This document shows, piece after piece, positions 40,824 through 49,790 of a stretch of DNA of 64,000 nucleotides (its first letter is position 1; each line of letters begins with the position of its first letter). The notes beneath the pieces are model-generated. The model was not told the DNA's origin, did not search any database, and saw only the letters and a list, made by a program, of their open reading frames with translations. The DNA comes from Oscillospiraceae bacterium (GTDB lineage Bacteria > Bacillota_A > Clostridia > Oscillospirales > Ruminococcaceae): positions 372,001-436,000 of the forward strand of contig SFDQ01000001.1 of the NCBI GenBank assembly GCA_004558145.1, written 5' to 3'. The position numbers and the translations under genes are program-made.

Positions 40824-41258
40824 ATGATCGACACAAGCAAAAAGTACTGGACGGGAGACTGCGCCGCGGACATCGACGAGTGGCTGCGGCTGTATGTGCC
40901 GAACGAAGCGCTGGACATCAAGCCGGTGGCCTGCCGCGCCTGCGGGGGCGACGGGTTCCTGCTGCGGCTGGACCGGGACGAAGGGGTCATCCAGGTGGAG
41001 TGCACAGCGTGCGGCGCAAAGAAAATATTGCTGGACGGCGAGGACTACCGGGCGCACGCGCGGCTGCGGCTGCGCAAGTGCCCGGTGTGCAAAAGTTGCA
41101 GGGAGTACAACCTGCGGGTGGGCTTTGCCCGCCGGGAAAACGGCAGTGTGAAGTGGGTGTACATCGGTAACCGCTGCACCGGCTGCGGCACGCTGGGCTC
41201 CTGGCTTGACTGGAAGGTGAGCTACGAGCCCACCGATGAGATGGAGCGCAACATCTGA
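40824..41258 (+). CDS. Multi-zinc-ribbon protein of unknown function
   Basis: A 144-residue soluble protein with four Cys pairs: CRACGG, CTACGA, CPVCKSC and CTGCGT, enough for two zinc-ribbon domains (about 35-75 and 80-130). It has no recognisable family. CGGAGGC precedes the ATG at 40824. It lies 51 bases before malic enzyme without a terminator, so it probably shares the promoter of the malic enzyme/fumarase operon. Confidence 0.7.
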   Translation: MIDTSKKYWTGDCAADIDEWLRLYVPNEALDIKPVACRACGGDGFLLRLDRDEGVIQVECTACGAKKILLDGEDYRAHARLRLRKCPVCKSCREYNLRVGFARRENGSVKWVYIGNRCTGCGTLGSWLDWKVSYEPTDEMERNI

Positions 41259-41309
41259 CGGCAAAAACCGGCCCGCCGGGCCGTGAACAAAAGGAAAGAG
41301 GGGCACAGG

Positions 41310-42485
41310 ATGGATTACAACAAGGAATCGCTGGCGCTGCACAAAGCGCACAAAGGCAAGCTGGAAGTGGTGGGCAAGGTGCCGGTGAAGAACCGGGACG
41401 ACCTTTCTCTGGCCTACACTCCCGGCGTGGCGGAGCCCTGCCGCGCCATCGCCAGGGACCCGGACGCGGTGTATGACTACACCTGCAAGGGCAACATGGT
41501 GGCGGTGGTGACCAACGGCACGGCGGTGCTGGGCCTGGGGGACATCGGCCCCAAGGCGGGCCTGCCGGTGATGGAGGGCAAGGCGCTGCTGTTCAAGGCC
41601 TTCGCCGGGGTGGACGCCTTCCCCATCTGCCTGGACACCAAGGACTCCGCCGAGGTGGTGCGGGCGGTGGAGCTCATCGCCCCCGGCTTCGGCGGCGTGA
41701 ACCTGGAGGACATCCGCAGCCCCGAGTGCTTTGAGATCGAGCGCATTTTGCAGGAAAAGCTGGACATCCCCGTCTTCCACGACGACCAGCACGGCACCGC
41801 CATCGTGGTGACGGCGGCGCTGCTGAACGCCCTCAAACTGGTGGGCAAGCAGCTGGAAGAAGTGCGCATCGTGCTGAACGGCCCCGGCGCGGCGGGCACC
41901 GCCATCATCAAGATGCTGCTGGCGGCGGGCGCGACGGACGTGACCGCCGTGGACGAGCACGGCATCCTGTATGAGGGCCGGCCGGCGGGCCTGGCCGACC
42001 ACAAAGCCTGGCTTGCCACCGTCACCAACCCCCGCCATCTCACCGGCGGGCTGGCCGAGGCGGTGAAGGAGGCGGACGTGTTCATCGGCGTGTCGGTGCC
42101 CGGCGCGCTGAAAAAAGAGATGGCCGCCTCCATGGCCAAGGACGCGGTGGTGTTCGCCATGGCCAACCCCAACCCGGAAATTCTGCCCGACGAGGCGAAG
42201 GCCGCCGGCGTGCGGGTGATGGGCACCGGCCGCAGCGACTACCCCAACCAGATCAACAACGTGCTGGCCTTCCCCGGCGTGTTCAAGGGGGCGCTGTCGG
42301 TGCGGGCGAAGTGCATCAACGACGCGATGAAGGTGGCGGCGGCGAAGGCCATCGCCGGGCTCATCAGCGACGGGGAGCTGAACGAGGACTATATCATCCC
42401 CGGCGCCTTTGACGACCGGGTGGCCCCGGCCGTGGCCGAGGCGGTGGCCGCCGCCGCCCGGGAAAGCGGGGTGGCCCGGCTGTGA
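41310..42485 (+). CDS. NAD(P)-dependent malic enzyme
   Basis: Interconverts malate and pyruvate plus CO2. The 391-residue protein is the short bacterial type: YTPGVAEPC near residue 42, catalytic lysine region with KGNMVAVVTNGTAVLGLGD, the divalent-metal motif FHDDQHGTAIV and Rossmann NGPGAAGTA. The start is the ATG at 41310. Overlaps the fumarase alpha gene by four bases. Here it likely feeds malate into, or drains it from, the fumarase step. Confidence 0.94.
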   Translation: MDYNKESLALHKAHKGKLEVVGKVPVKNRDDLSLAYTPGVAEPCRAIARDPDAVYDYTCKGNMVAVVTNGTAVLGLGDIGPKAGLPVMEGKALLFKAFAGVDAFPICLDTKDSAEVVRAVELIAPGFGGVNLEDIRSPECFEIERILQEKLDIPVFHDDQHGTAIVVTAALLNALKLVGKQLEEVRIVLNGPGAAGTAIIKMLLAAGATDVTAVDEHGILYEGRPAGLADHKAWLATVTNPRHLTGGLAEAVKEADVFIGVSVPGALKKEMAASMAKDAVVFAMANPNPEILPDEAKAAGVRVMGTGRSDYPNQINNVLAFPGVFKGALSVRAKCINDAMKVAAAKAIAGLISDGELNEDYIIPGAFDDRVAPAVAEAVAAAARESGVARL

Positions 42486-43321
42486 GAGAGATCAAAGCCG
42501 CGGCCGTCACCGAAGCGGTGGCCGCCCTGTGCATCGAGGCCAACGCCCACCTGCCCGCGGACGTGGAGGCCGCCCTGGCCGCCGCCCGGGCCGCCGAGCC
42601 CTGGCCCCTGGCAAAGCACACCCTGGGCCTCCTGGAAAAAAATCTGGAGATGGCAAACGCCTGCGCCCTGCCCATCTGCCAGGACACCGGCATGGCCGTG
42701 GTCTTTGCGGAAGTGGGCCAGGAGGTGCACATCGACGGCGATTTTGAGGCCGCAGTGAACGAGGGCGTGCGCCGGGGCTACGGCGAGGGGTACCTGCGCA
42801 AGAGCATCGTGGGCGACCCCCTGCGCCGGGTCAACACCGGCGACAACACCCCCGCCGCTTTGCATCTGCGCCTTGTGCCCGGCGACAAGCTGCGGCTGAC
42901 GGTGGCCCCCAAGGGCTTCGGCAGCGAGAACATGAGCCGCCTTGCCATGCTGCGCCCCGCCGACGGGGTGGAAGGAGTGGAGCGCTTCGTGCTGGAAACG
43001 GTGCGGCTGGCGGGCCCGAACCCCTGCCCGCCCATGGTGCTGGGCGTTGGCATCGGCGGCAGCTTCGACGGGGTGGCCCTGCTGGCAAAGCAGGCGCTGC
43101 TGCGCCCGCTGGATGAGCCCAACCCGGACGGATACTACGCCGCTTTGGAAAAAAAGCTGCTGGCGGCGGTGAACGAACTGGGCATCGGGCCCCAGGGCTT
43201 TGGCGGCAAGACCACCGCCCTGGGCCTTGCCATCGAGACCGCCCCCACCCATGTGGCGGGGCTGCCGGTGGCGGTGAACGTGAGCTGCCACGCCACCCGG
43301 CGGGCCAGCGCGGAATTGTGA
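42482..43321 (+). CDS. fumA: Class I fumarate hydratase, alpha subunit
   Basis: A 279-residue subunit of the oxygen-sensitive [4Fe-4S] fumarase (or L(+)-tartrate dehydratase, which is homologous). Cluster cysteines are visible in LPICQDTGMAV, GPNPCPPMV and VSCHATRR; GVGIGGSFDG is the conserved glycine loop. The start is a GTG that overlaps the malic enzyme stop (GTGA). Context with malic enzyme favours fumarase. The symbol is used for the N-terminal half of FumA. Confidence 0.9.
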   Translation: MREIKAAAVTEAVAALCIEANAHLPADVEAALAAARAAEPWPLAKHTLGLLEKNLEMANACALPICQDTGMAVVFAEVGQEVHIDGDFEAAVNEGVRRGYGEGYLRKSIVGDPLRRVNTGDNTPAALHLRLVPGDKLRLTVAPKGFGSENMSRLAMLRPADGVEGVERFVLETVRLAGPNPCPPMVLGVGIGGSFDGVALLAKQALLRPLDEPNPDGYYAALEKKLLAAVNELGIGPQGFGGKTTALGLAIETAPTHVAGLPVAVNVSCHATRRASAEL

Positions 43322-43337
43322 GAGGGAGGGCGCGAAG

Positions 43338-43892
43338 ATGGAACACAGACTGACCACTCCCTGCACCCGCGAGGCGCTGGCCGCCCTGCGTGCGGGGGAC
43401 ACGGTGCTGCTCTCCGGCGTTGTGTACACCGCCCGGGACGCGGCCCACAAGCGGATGATGGAATGCCTGGACAAGGGCGAGCCGCTCCCCTTCCCCCTGG
43501 AGGGCAGCGCGGTCTACTACGTGGGCCCCACGCCGGAACAGCCCGGCCGGGTCATCGGGTCGGCGGGCCCCACCACCAGCGGGCGGATGGACCCCTACTC
43601 CCCCCGGCTCATCGCGCTGGGCCAGCGGGTGATGATCGGCAAGGGCGCCCGGGACAAGGCCGTGAAGGAGGCCCTGCAAAAAGAGGGCGGCGTGTATCTG
43701 GCGGCGCTGGGCGGCGCGGGCGCGCTGATGGCCGCCTGCGTGAAGGAGCTGGAGGTCATCGCCTGGCCGGACCTGGGCTGTGAGGCGGTGCGGCGGCTGG
43801 TGGTGGAGGACATGCCCCTCACCGTGGTGCTGGATGCCGCCGGCGGCGACCTTTACGAGAGCGGCCCGGCGGCCTATCTGGCGGCGCGGTAA
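43338..43892 (+). CDS. Class I fumarate hydratase, beta subunit
   Basis: A 184-residue subunit corresponding to the C-terminal domain of class I fumarase/TtdB: LRAGDTVLLSGVVYTARDAAHKR near the N terminus, then GPTTSGRMDPY with the substrate-binding residues and MIGKGARD. GGGAGGG precedes the ATG. It completes the operon zinc-ribbon, malic enzyme, fumarase alpha and beta. Confidence 0.92.
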   Translation: MEHRLTTPCTREALAALRAGDTVLLSGVVYTARDAAHKRMMECLDKGEPLPFPLEGSAVYYVGPTPEQPGRVIGSAGPTTSGRMDPYSPRLIALGQRVMIGKGARDKAVKEALQKEGGVYLAALGGAGALMAACVKELEVIAWPDLGCEAVRRLVVEDMPLTVVLDAAGGDLYESGPAAYLAAR

Positions 43893-44104
43893 GCTCGCGG
43901 GGCGGCCCCTGCTTTTTCGGGGCGCGGCCTCTGTTTTCGCCGCCCGCCGCTTTGGCCCTTTGCCCGGCCCGCGAAGCGCGGCGCAGAGAGCGGCAGACCC
44001 GCTTTTTTTCGTGGGCCTTCCCCGGCGCGCGGGGAACAAAAGGTTTTTTCTGCCCCCGTCCCCGCCTGCTGCTTTGCCGCTTTAATCTGGTAAAAAATTT
44101 GTGC

Positions 44105-44133
44105 TTGACAAATGCCGCGGGCTGTGGTTTAAT
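44105..44133 (+). promoter_or_regulatory. Promoter of the trpXYZ operon
   Basis: Consensus TTGACA (44105-44110) and TTTAAT (44128-44133) with 17 bases between. The 210 bases before it, after the fumarase stop, hold only low-complexity GC-rich sequence and a weak terminator-like hairpin (about 44016-44050). Confidence 0.85.
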
Positions 44134-44139
44134 GTCAGT

Positions 44140-44362
44140 AAATCAATGAGGCGGAGATAAAACTGCACAGCGCGCCTACAGAGAGCCCGGAGGCTGGAAA
44201 CGGGCGGAAAGCGGGGCAGACAAATGGACCGCCGAGAGCAAGGTGAACGGGGCCAAGGCCCTCAGTAGCTGCGCCGGGAGGCTCCCGTTACAGGGCGCAG
44301 GGCGTGTTGGCGCCCTCACGAGAGGCCCGCTTTCAAAAGCCGGGCAAACAAGGTGGCACCGC
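44140..44362 (+). promoter_or_regulatory. T-box riboswitch, tryptophan-type
   Basis: Stem I shows AGAGAGCC followed by the GCTGGAAACGGGC apical segment; the antiterminator T-box is AGGTGGCACCGC (44351-44362), ready to pair with an uncharged tRNA end. The specifier position near the 3' side of stem I reads TGG (44225-44227) followed by a purine, the tryptophan codon. Uncharged tRNA-Trp would stabilise the antiterminator and turn on the transporter genes. Confidence 0.88.
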
Positions 44363-44372
44363 AGGTTTTTCC

Positions 44373-44417
44373 AAAGACCTGTCCTTGTAGCAATGCAAGG
44401 ACAGGTCTTTTTTTATT
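44373..44417 (+). terminator. T-box regulated terminator
   Basis: A perfect 15-base stem (44373-44387 with 44396-44410) followed by T-rich sequence, immediately after the T-box bulge. Confidence 0.92.
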
Positions 44418-44551
44418 TCTTTTTCGAAGGGAGGCGCCGGACATGGCCAAACTCAGACCCCGCAACCGTTTCTCCACACGATGGCGCCGATGGCGACCTT
44501 TCAGCTGACCGCCATCCAACCTTTGAGCAAGAAAGAAACGAGGTACATACC

Positions 44552-45595
44552 ATGAAAAAGAATCGCCTTTTCGCCGCCGTCACCGCCGCCGCCCTGGCCC
44601 TGTCGCTGGCCGCCTGCGGCTCCGCGCCCGCTTCCACCGCCTCCACGGGCGCTTCCGCCTCCGGCAGCGCCGCCGGAGAGAGCTTCAAGGTGGGCATCGT
44701 GCAGTACACCAGCCACTCCAGCCTGGACGAGATCTGCACCGCCATCCAAAGCGAGCTGACCGCCCTCTCCGAGGCCAGTGTCGCCGCCGGCGGCCCGGCC
44801 ATCGAGTTCGAGGTGCAGAACGGCCAGGCGGACACCGCCACCCTGAACGACATCTGCAAGCTGTTCGTCTCCGAGGGCGTGGACCTCATCATCCCCATCG
44901 CCACCCCCGCCGCCACCGCCGCGGCCGCCGCGGTGCAGGGCACCGACATCCCCCTGGTCTACAGCGCGGTGACCGACCCTGTGGGCGCTCAGCTGGCGGA
45001 CAGCATGGACGCTCCCGGCCAGAACATGACCGGCACAAGCGACTACATCGACACCAACAAGATCCTGGACCTGGCCCTGGCGGCTGACCCCGACCTCAAG
45101 ACCCTGGGCCTCATTTATAACCTGGGCGAGACCAACAGCGTGACCACCATCGAGAACATGAAGCCCGTTCTGGAAGAAAAGGGCATCACCGCGGTGGAGA
45201 GCACCGTGACGAACGCCGGCGAGGTGCAGATGGCCGCCCAGAACCTGCTGGCGCAGGGTGCCGAGGCCATCTTCGTGCCCATCGACAACACCGTGGCCGA
45301 CGGCATGGCCGTGCTGGCCACCACCGCCATCGAGGCGGGGGTGCCGGTGTACACCGCGGCGGACAGCCTTGTGCGGGACGGCGGCCTTGCCACCACCGGC
45401 GTGAACTACACCAAGCTGGGCGAACTGACCGCCCAGATGGCGGTGGACGTGCTGAACGGGGCCGACCCCGCCGCCACCCCGGTGCAGGTGCTGAACGACG
45501 GCATCACCACCGTGAACACCACCACCGCCGCGGCTCTTGGCATCGACCCGGAAATTTTTGACCTGACCGGCGAAGGCTACATCGCCGTGGAGTGA
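44552..45595 (+). CDS. trpX: Tryptophan ABC transporter substrate-binding lipoprotein
   Basis: A 347-residue lipoprotein (lipobox LAAC, C22) of the ABC_sub_bind (DUF534-type) family: VGIVQYTSHSSLDEICTAIQ, then FEVQNGQADTATLNDIC and IPIATPAATAAAA. Proteins of this family under Trp T-boxes are the predicted tryptophan binder TrpX. The start ATG at 44552 follows a GAGG-type site. First gene of the operon. Confidence 0.85.
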   Translation: MKKNRLFAAVTAAALALSLAACGSAPASTASTGASASGSAAGESFKVGIVQYTSHSSLDEICTAIQSELTALSEASVAAGGPAIEFEVQNGQADTATLNDICKLFVSEGVDLIIPIATPAATAAAAAVQGTDIPLVYSAVTDPVGAQLADSMDAPGQNMTGTSDYIDTNKILDLALAADPDLKTLGLIYNLGETNSVTTIENMKPVLEEKGITAVESTVTNAGEVQMAAQNLLAQGAEAIFVPIDNTVADGMAVLATTAIEAGVPVYTAADSLVRDGGLATTGVNYTKLGELTAQMAVDVLNGADPAATPVQVLNDGITTVNTTTAAALGIDPEIFDLTGEGYIAVE

Positions 45596-45712
45596 CCGAA
45601 AGCACAGCGGGCTCCGCCCTCCAGCACCCCCGCGCACCGGATGCGCGGCGTGCGGGGGGCGGGTCCGCCTGTTTGCCGGCGATTTCTATTTTTGCTTAAA
45701 GGAGCGTTTTTC

Positions 45713-46618
45713 ATGACCGCAATGCTTTTGGAGAGCGCGGTGGAGCAGGGCTTCATCTACGCGCTGGTGGCGCTGGCGCTGTATCTCTCCTACCGGGTGC
45801 TGGACATCGCAGACCTGACCACCGACGGCACCTTTGTGCTGGGCAGCGCCGTTTCCGCCGTGTTTTCCGCCGCGGGCAAGCCGGTGCTGGGCCTCGTGCT
45901 GGCCTTCTTCGCCGGATGCGCGGCGGGCTTCGTCACCGCCTTCCTGCACACCCGCATGAAGGTGCAGGCCATCCTGGCGGGCATCATCACCATGACCGGG
46001 CTTTACACCATCAACCTGTGGACCATGGGCAACCGGGCGGACCTGCCCCTGCTCAAGGCGGACACGGTGTTCACCCGGGCGGCGGCCCTGCTGGGCAGCG
46101 AGTGGAGCAAGCTCATCGTCTGCGCCGCCATCACCATCGCCGCCGCCGCGGCCATGGCCCTCTTCCTCAAGACCCAGATCGGCCTGTCCATCCGGGCCAC
46201 CGGCGACAACCGGGACATGGTCTCCGCCTCCTCCATCGACCCGGCCTTCACCATCACCGTGGGCCTGTGCATCGCCAACGGCTGCACCGCCCTCTCCGGC
46301 GGCGTGCTGGCCCAGTACCAGATGTCCAGCAGCATGAGCCTGGGCACCGGCGTGGTGGTCATCGGTCTGGCCAGCCTCATCATCGGCGAGATGTTCACCC
46401 GCCGGGGCGGCGTGTGGCGCGGGGTGGCCGCCGCGGTCATCGGCTCCATCGTCTACCGGGTGCTGATGGTGTTCGCCCTGCGCACCAGCGCCAACCCCTC
46501 CAACCTCAAGCTCATCAGCGCCGTCATCGTGGCGGTGGCCATCAGCTGGCCCGCCCTCACCGCCTGGGTCAGGTTGACCCGGCGCAAGCTGGCCGCCAAA
46601 GAAAAGGAGGTGCGCTGA
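45713..46618 (+). CDS. trpY: Tryptophan ABC transporter permease
   Basis: A 301-residue permease of the BPD_transp_2 (branched-chain-type) class with about eight helices; LSIRATGDNRDMVSASSID is the coupling-loop segment. An AAAGGAG ribosome binding site precedes the ATG at 45713. The 117-base gap after trpX contains no gene. Confidence 0.85.
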   Translation: MTAMLLESAVEQGFIYALVALALYLSYRVLDIADLTTDGTFVLGSAVSAVFSAAGKPVLGLVLAFFAGCAAGFVTAFLHTRMKVQAILAGIITMTGLYTINLWTMGNRADLPLLKADTVFTRAAALLGSEWSKLIVCAAITIAAAAAMALFLKTQIGLSIRATGDNRDMVSASSIDPAFTITVGLCIANGCTALSGGVLAQYQMSSSMSLGTGVVVIGLASLIIGEMFTRRGGVWRGVAAAVIGSIVYRVLMVFALRTSANPSNLKLISAVIVAVAISWPALTAWVRLTRRKLAAKEKEVR

Positions 46619-46619
46619 A

Positions 46620-47426
46620 ATGCTCACCCTCACTGGCATCACCAAGACCTTCAACCCCGGCACCCTGAACGAGAAAAAAGCCCTGCAGGGCATCGACCTG
46701 CACCTGGACGCGGGGGACTTTGCCGCCATCGTTGGGTCCAACGGCGCGGGCAAGTCCACCCTGTTCAACGCCATCGCCGGCAACTTCTTCACCGACACCG
46801 GCCGCATCCTGCTGGACGGGCGGGACATCACCTTTGAAAAGGAGCACCGCCGCAGCCGCGAGATCGGCCGGCTGTTCCAGGACCCCCTGCGGGGCACCGC
46901 CCCCCACATGACCATCGAGGAGAATCTGGCGCTGGCCTATCTGCGGGCGGCCAAGGTGGGGTCGGGCTTTTCCCGCATCTCCGCCAAGGAGCGCGCGCTG
47001 TTCCGGGAGCGGCTGGCCCAGCTGGGCCTGGGCCTGGAGGACCGGATGAAGCAGCCGGTGGGGCTGCTCAGCGGCGGCCAGCGGCAGGCGCTGACCCTTC
47101 TGATGGCCACGCTGGTGACCCCGAAGCTGCTGCTGCTGGACGAGCACACCGCCGCTCTGGACCCGGCCACCGCCGAGAAGGTGCTGGCGCTGACCACCTC
47201 CATCGTGGCGGAGCGGAAGCTCACCTGCCTGATGATCACCCACAACATGCACAGCGCCCTGGAACTGGGCAACCGCACCCTGATGATGGACGACGGCCGC
47301 ATTGTGCTGGACGTGAAGGGCGAAGAGCGGGCGAAGATGACGGTGGACGACCTGCTGGCCGCCTTCAGCAAGAACGCCGGCCGCGCCATGGAGAACGACC
47401 GCATCCTGCTCTCCACCGTGGAGTGA
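46620..47426 (+). CDS. trpZ: Tryptophan ABC transporter ATP-binding protein
   Basis: A 268-residue ABC ATPase: Walker A GSNGAGKSTLF, Q-loop in RLFQDP, signature LLSGGQRQ, Walker B LLLLDEHTAALDP and H-switch MITHNM. It begins one base after the permease stop, so it is translationally coupled. Confidence 0.9.
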   Translation: MLTLTGITKTFNPGTLNEKKALQGIDLHLDAGDFAAIVGSNGAGKSTLFNAIAGNFFTDTGRILLDGRDITFEKEHRRSREIGRLFQDPLRGTAPHMTIEENLALAYLRAAKVGSGFSRISAKERALFRERLAQLGLGLEDRMKQPVGLLSGGQRQALTLLMATLVTPKLLLLDEHTAALDPATAEKVLALTTSIVAERKLTCLMITHNMHSALELGNRTLMMDDGRIVLDVKGEERAKMTVDDLLAAFSKNAGRAMENDRILLSTVE

Positions 47427-47452
47427 ACCGACCCGGCACTCATACAATGCAA

Positions 47453-47499
47453 AAAGGCCCCCGACAGCGCTGAACGCGCGGGCCGGGGGCCTTTCTTTG
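47453..47499 (+). terminator. Intrinsic terminator of trpXYZ
   Basis: An 11-base stem (47453-47463 with 47484-47494) followed by CTTTG; A-rich before, so it may also act on the converging apbE. Confidence 0.75.
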
Positions 47500-47514
47500 T
47501 TGATGGGAAAAGGT

Positions 47515-48630
47515 TCAGGAAGCCTGTTTCAGATGGGCTTCAAAGCCGCTGGAGTAGACCACTTCGTCCTCCTCGTTCATCATCCACATGGCCTCCACGT
47601 TCTCCAGGCTCTCCACCAGGGCCTGCCCCTCTTCCAGCGGCATGCAGTAAAGGCCGGTGGACAGGCAGTCGGCAAGGCCGGAGTCCGGGGCGAGCACGCT
47701 CACCGCCGAATAGTAGTTCGCGGGCATCAGGGTGTCCGGGTCGATGAGGTGGTGGTAGCGCACGCCGTCCAGCTCATAGTAGCGCTGGTAGTTGCCGCTG
47801 GTGACCAGGGACATGTCCTCCACCTCCACCACGGCCACATACCCGCCCGACTCGGTGGGCACGATGTCGGCGGTGGTGGTCCAGGGGTTCTGGATGCCGC
47901 CGGTCCAGCGGGAATAATCGGGCTTGTGGCCGATGCTGCGCAGGTTGCCGCCCACGCTGATGAGGGCGCTCTTGAGCCCCCGCTCCTCGGCGGCCCGGGC
48001 CACCATCTCCACGGCGTAGCCCTTGCCCACGCTGCCCACGTCCAGCTGCATCTCCGGGTCGGCAAAATAGACGGTGGAGGCCTCCTCGTCCAGGATGAGG
48101 TCGTTGATGTCGCAGTGCTGGGCGGCGGCCTCCAGCTCCTCCATGGAGGGCACGGCGGCCTGGGCGGGGTCGTCCAGCGCGGCCTCCCGGTAGTTGTGCC
48201 AGATCTTGAGCACCGTGCCGAAGGCCACGTTCATCTTGCCGCCGGTGGTCTCGTGCATGCTTTTGGCCTCGGTCAGAAGGCCCATGATGCGCGCGTCCAC
48301 CGTCACGGGGCCCTGGCCCGCCTGGGCGTTCACGTCCCGCAGGTTGGTCACCCCGGAGTAGGAATAATAGATGTCATACAGCTGGTGATACTCCACAAGG
48401 TCGGCGTGGAGGGCCTCCATCTGGCGGTCCCATTCCTCCTGGCTCTCGGCGTAGCCGATGACGGTGGTGACGGTGTCGAACACGTCGAACCAGCTCACGG
48501 TGTAGCGCTCGTACCCGGCCAGTTCCGGGTCCTGGGGCGCGGAGGAGGACGCTCCCCCGCCGCCGCAGCCGGTCAGCAGCCCGGCGCACACCGCAAGGCT
48601 CAGCACAAAACTCACAACACGTTTGCCCAT
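47515..48630 (-). CDS. apbE: FAD:protein FMN transferase ApbE
   Basis: A 371-residue lipoprotein (lipobox LLTGC, C22) that transfers FMN from FAD onto Ser/Thr residues of extracytoplasmic flavoproteins. Conserved regions are DVFDTVTTVIGY, the metal/FAD-site DVGSVGKGYAVE, LISVGGNLRSIG and HLIDPDTL. The target is expected to be exported. The upstream neighbour, a tandem-repeat lipoprotein, is the natural candidate. Confidence 0.94.
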   Translation of the reverse strand: MGKRVVSFVLSLAVCAGLLTGCGGGGASSSAPQDPELAGYERYTVSWFDVFDTVTTVIGYAESQEEWDRQMEALHADLVEYHQLYDIYYSYSGVTNLRDVNAQAGQGPVTVDARIMGLLTEAKSMHETTGGKMNVAFGTVLKIWHNYREAALDDPAQAAVPSMEELEAAAQHCDINDLILDEEASTVYFADPEMQLDVGSVGKGYAVEMVARAAEERGLKSALISVGGNLRSIGHKPDYSRWTGGIQNPWTTTADIVPTESGGYVAVVEVEDMSLVTSGNYQRYYELDGVRYHHLIDPDTLMPANYYSAVSVLAPDSGLADCLSTGLYCMPLEEGQALVESLENVEAMWMMNEEDEVVYSSGFEAHLKQAS

Positions 48631-48672
48631 GGCTTCTCCTTTTTCAAAGGGCGGCTTTCCGCCGCCGGATGG

Positions 48673-48704
48673 AAAAAAGGGGCCGGGCCTTGCGGCCCAG
48701 CCCC
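48673..48704 (-). terminator. Intrinsic terminator of the tandem-repeat lipoprotein gene
   Basis: An 11-base stem (48679-48689 with 48694-48704, one mismatch) followed on the minus strand by T6 (48673-48678). It would stop most transcription before apbE, although some read-through could link the genes. Confidence 0.85.
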
Positions 48705-48738
48705 GGGGTTCTATTTGGTCTCAGGCAGATGCCTTCGA

Positions 48739-49725
48739 TCAGGCCATGGCGCGGCCCACCGCGTCGATGAAGCCCACCACGTTCATGGTGCAGGAAGCAG
48801 CCAGGTCGGCCACGTCGGGAGCGCTGTGCTCGCCGGTCACGCCGATAGCGCTGACCTCAGCGGCGGTCTTGCCGGTCAGGTAAGCAGCGAAGGCGTTGGC
48901 CTGCTCGTTCCACTCCTTGCCGATGGGGCTGGCAGCACGCATGCCGTAGTCGTCGCCCTGCTCCATCTTGGGAACGATGGTCTCGCTCTTCGGGGTCACG
49001 GTGCCGTCGGTGGTGACGTCGAACTTGGCCTGGGTGCAGTTCAGCAGGGTGCTGGTGACCTTGCCGTCCTTGTCGTAGGTGACAGCGGCGTAGGTGGTGT
49101 CGGTCTGGACCAGACCAGCCTCGTCAGCGGTGGGCAGCTTGGAAGAGCTCATCTCGGTGGACAGGCCCAGGCCCAGGGTATCCTCGGCGGTGGCGCCCAG
49201 ATCCTGAGCGTTGTTGCAAGCCTCCACGATGGCGGCCTTGATGTCCACCACGTTCATGGTGCAGGAAGCAGCCAGGTCGGCCACGTCGGGAGCGTTGTGC
49301 TCGCCGGTCACGCCGATGGCCTCGACCTCAGCAGCGGTCTTGCCCACAACGTAAGCAGCGAAGGCGTCAGCCTGCTCGTTCCACTCCTTGCCGATGGCGC
49401 TGGCGGGGGTCATGCCGTAGTCAGTGCCCAGCTCCTGCTTGGACTTGAAGGTCAGGGAGGTGTCGAAGCTGCCGTCAGCGTTCACGGGCACCTTGTTCTG
49501 AGCCACGTCGATCTTGCAGGAAACGATCTTGCCGTCCTCGTCAACGGTCACGGCGGCGACAGTGCTGTCCACCTGAGCCAGACCGGTCTCATCAGCGGAA
49601 GCGTTGGTGCCGCTCAGGCTGGAGACGATGGCGATACCGGTCTTGACCTTCTTGGCAGAGCCGCCGCAAGCGGTGAAGCTCAGAGCCAGAGCCAGGACCA
49701 TGACCAAAGCCAAAACTTTTTTCAT
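48739..49725 (-). CDS. Tandem-repeat lipoprotein, candidate ApbE substrate
   Basis: A 328-residue lipoprotein (lipobox FTAC, C20) made of two similar domains (about residues 44-172 and 200-328). Each begins ADE-GL, has a DGK turn near its centre, then IGKEWNEQA, AFAAY, VGKT/TGKT, AIGVTGEH and ends DVADLAASCTMNVV. The overall pattern (VTVDxDGKI early and a short small-residue/Thr motif before a helix late) resembles FMN_bind domains, whose SGAT Thr is flavinylated; here ASCT (T156, T313) would be the analogue. This is inference; no family was recognised with certainty. Very strong promoter; apbE follows. Confidence 0.7.
   Translation of the reverse strand: MKKVLALVMVLALALSFTACGGSAKKVKTGIAIVSSLSGTNASADETGLAQVDSTVAAVTVDEDGKIVSCKIDVAQNKVPVNADGSFDTSLTFKSKQELGTDYGMTPASAIGKEWNEQADAFAAYVVGKTAAEVEAIGVTGEHNAPDVADLAASCTMNVVDIKAAIVEACNNAQDLGATAEDTLGLGLSTEMSSSKLPTADEAGLVQTDTTYAAVTYDKDGKVTSTLLNCTQAKFDVTTDGTVTPKSETIVPKMEQGDDYGMRAASPIGKEWNEQANAFAAYLTGKTAAEVSAIGVTGEHSAPDVADLAASCTMNVVGFIDAVGRAMA
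48775..48955. repeat. Internal direct repeat, copy B (3' half of lipoprotein gene)
   Basis: Near-identical at DNA level to 49246-49426 (offset 471 bases, 157 codons). Long uninterrupted matches show the duplication is recent or kept alike by gene conversion. Confidence 0.8.
49246..49426. repeat. Internal direct repeat, copy A (5' half of lipoprotein gene)
   Basis: Partner of 48775-48955; encodes the end of the first domain of the tandem-repeat lipoprotein. Confidence 0.8.
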
Positions 49726-49790
49726 GTTGTCTTACTCCTCTCAAAAACGAACATATACATCCATTTTGCCCTTTTACGGGCAGCAACCCT

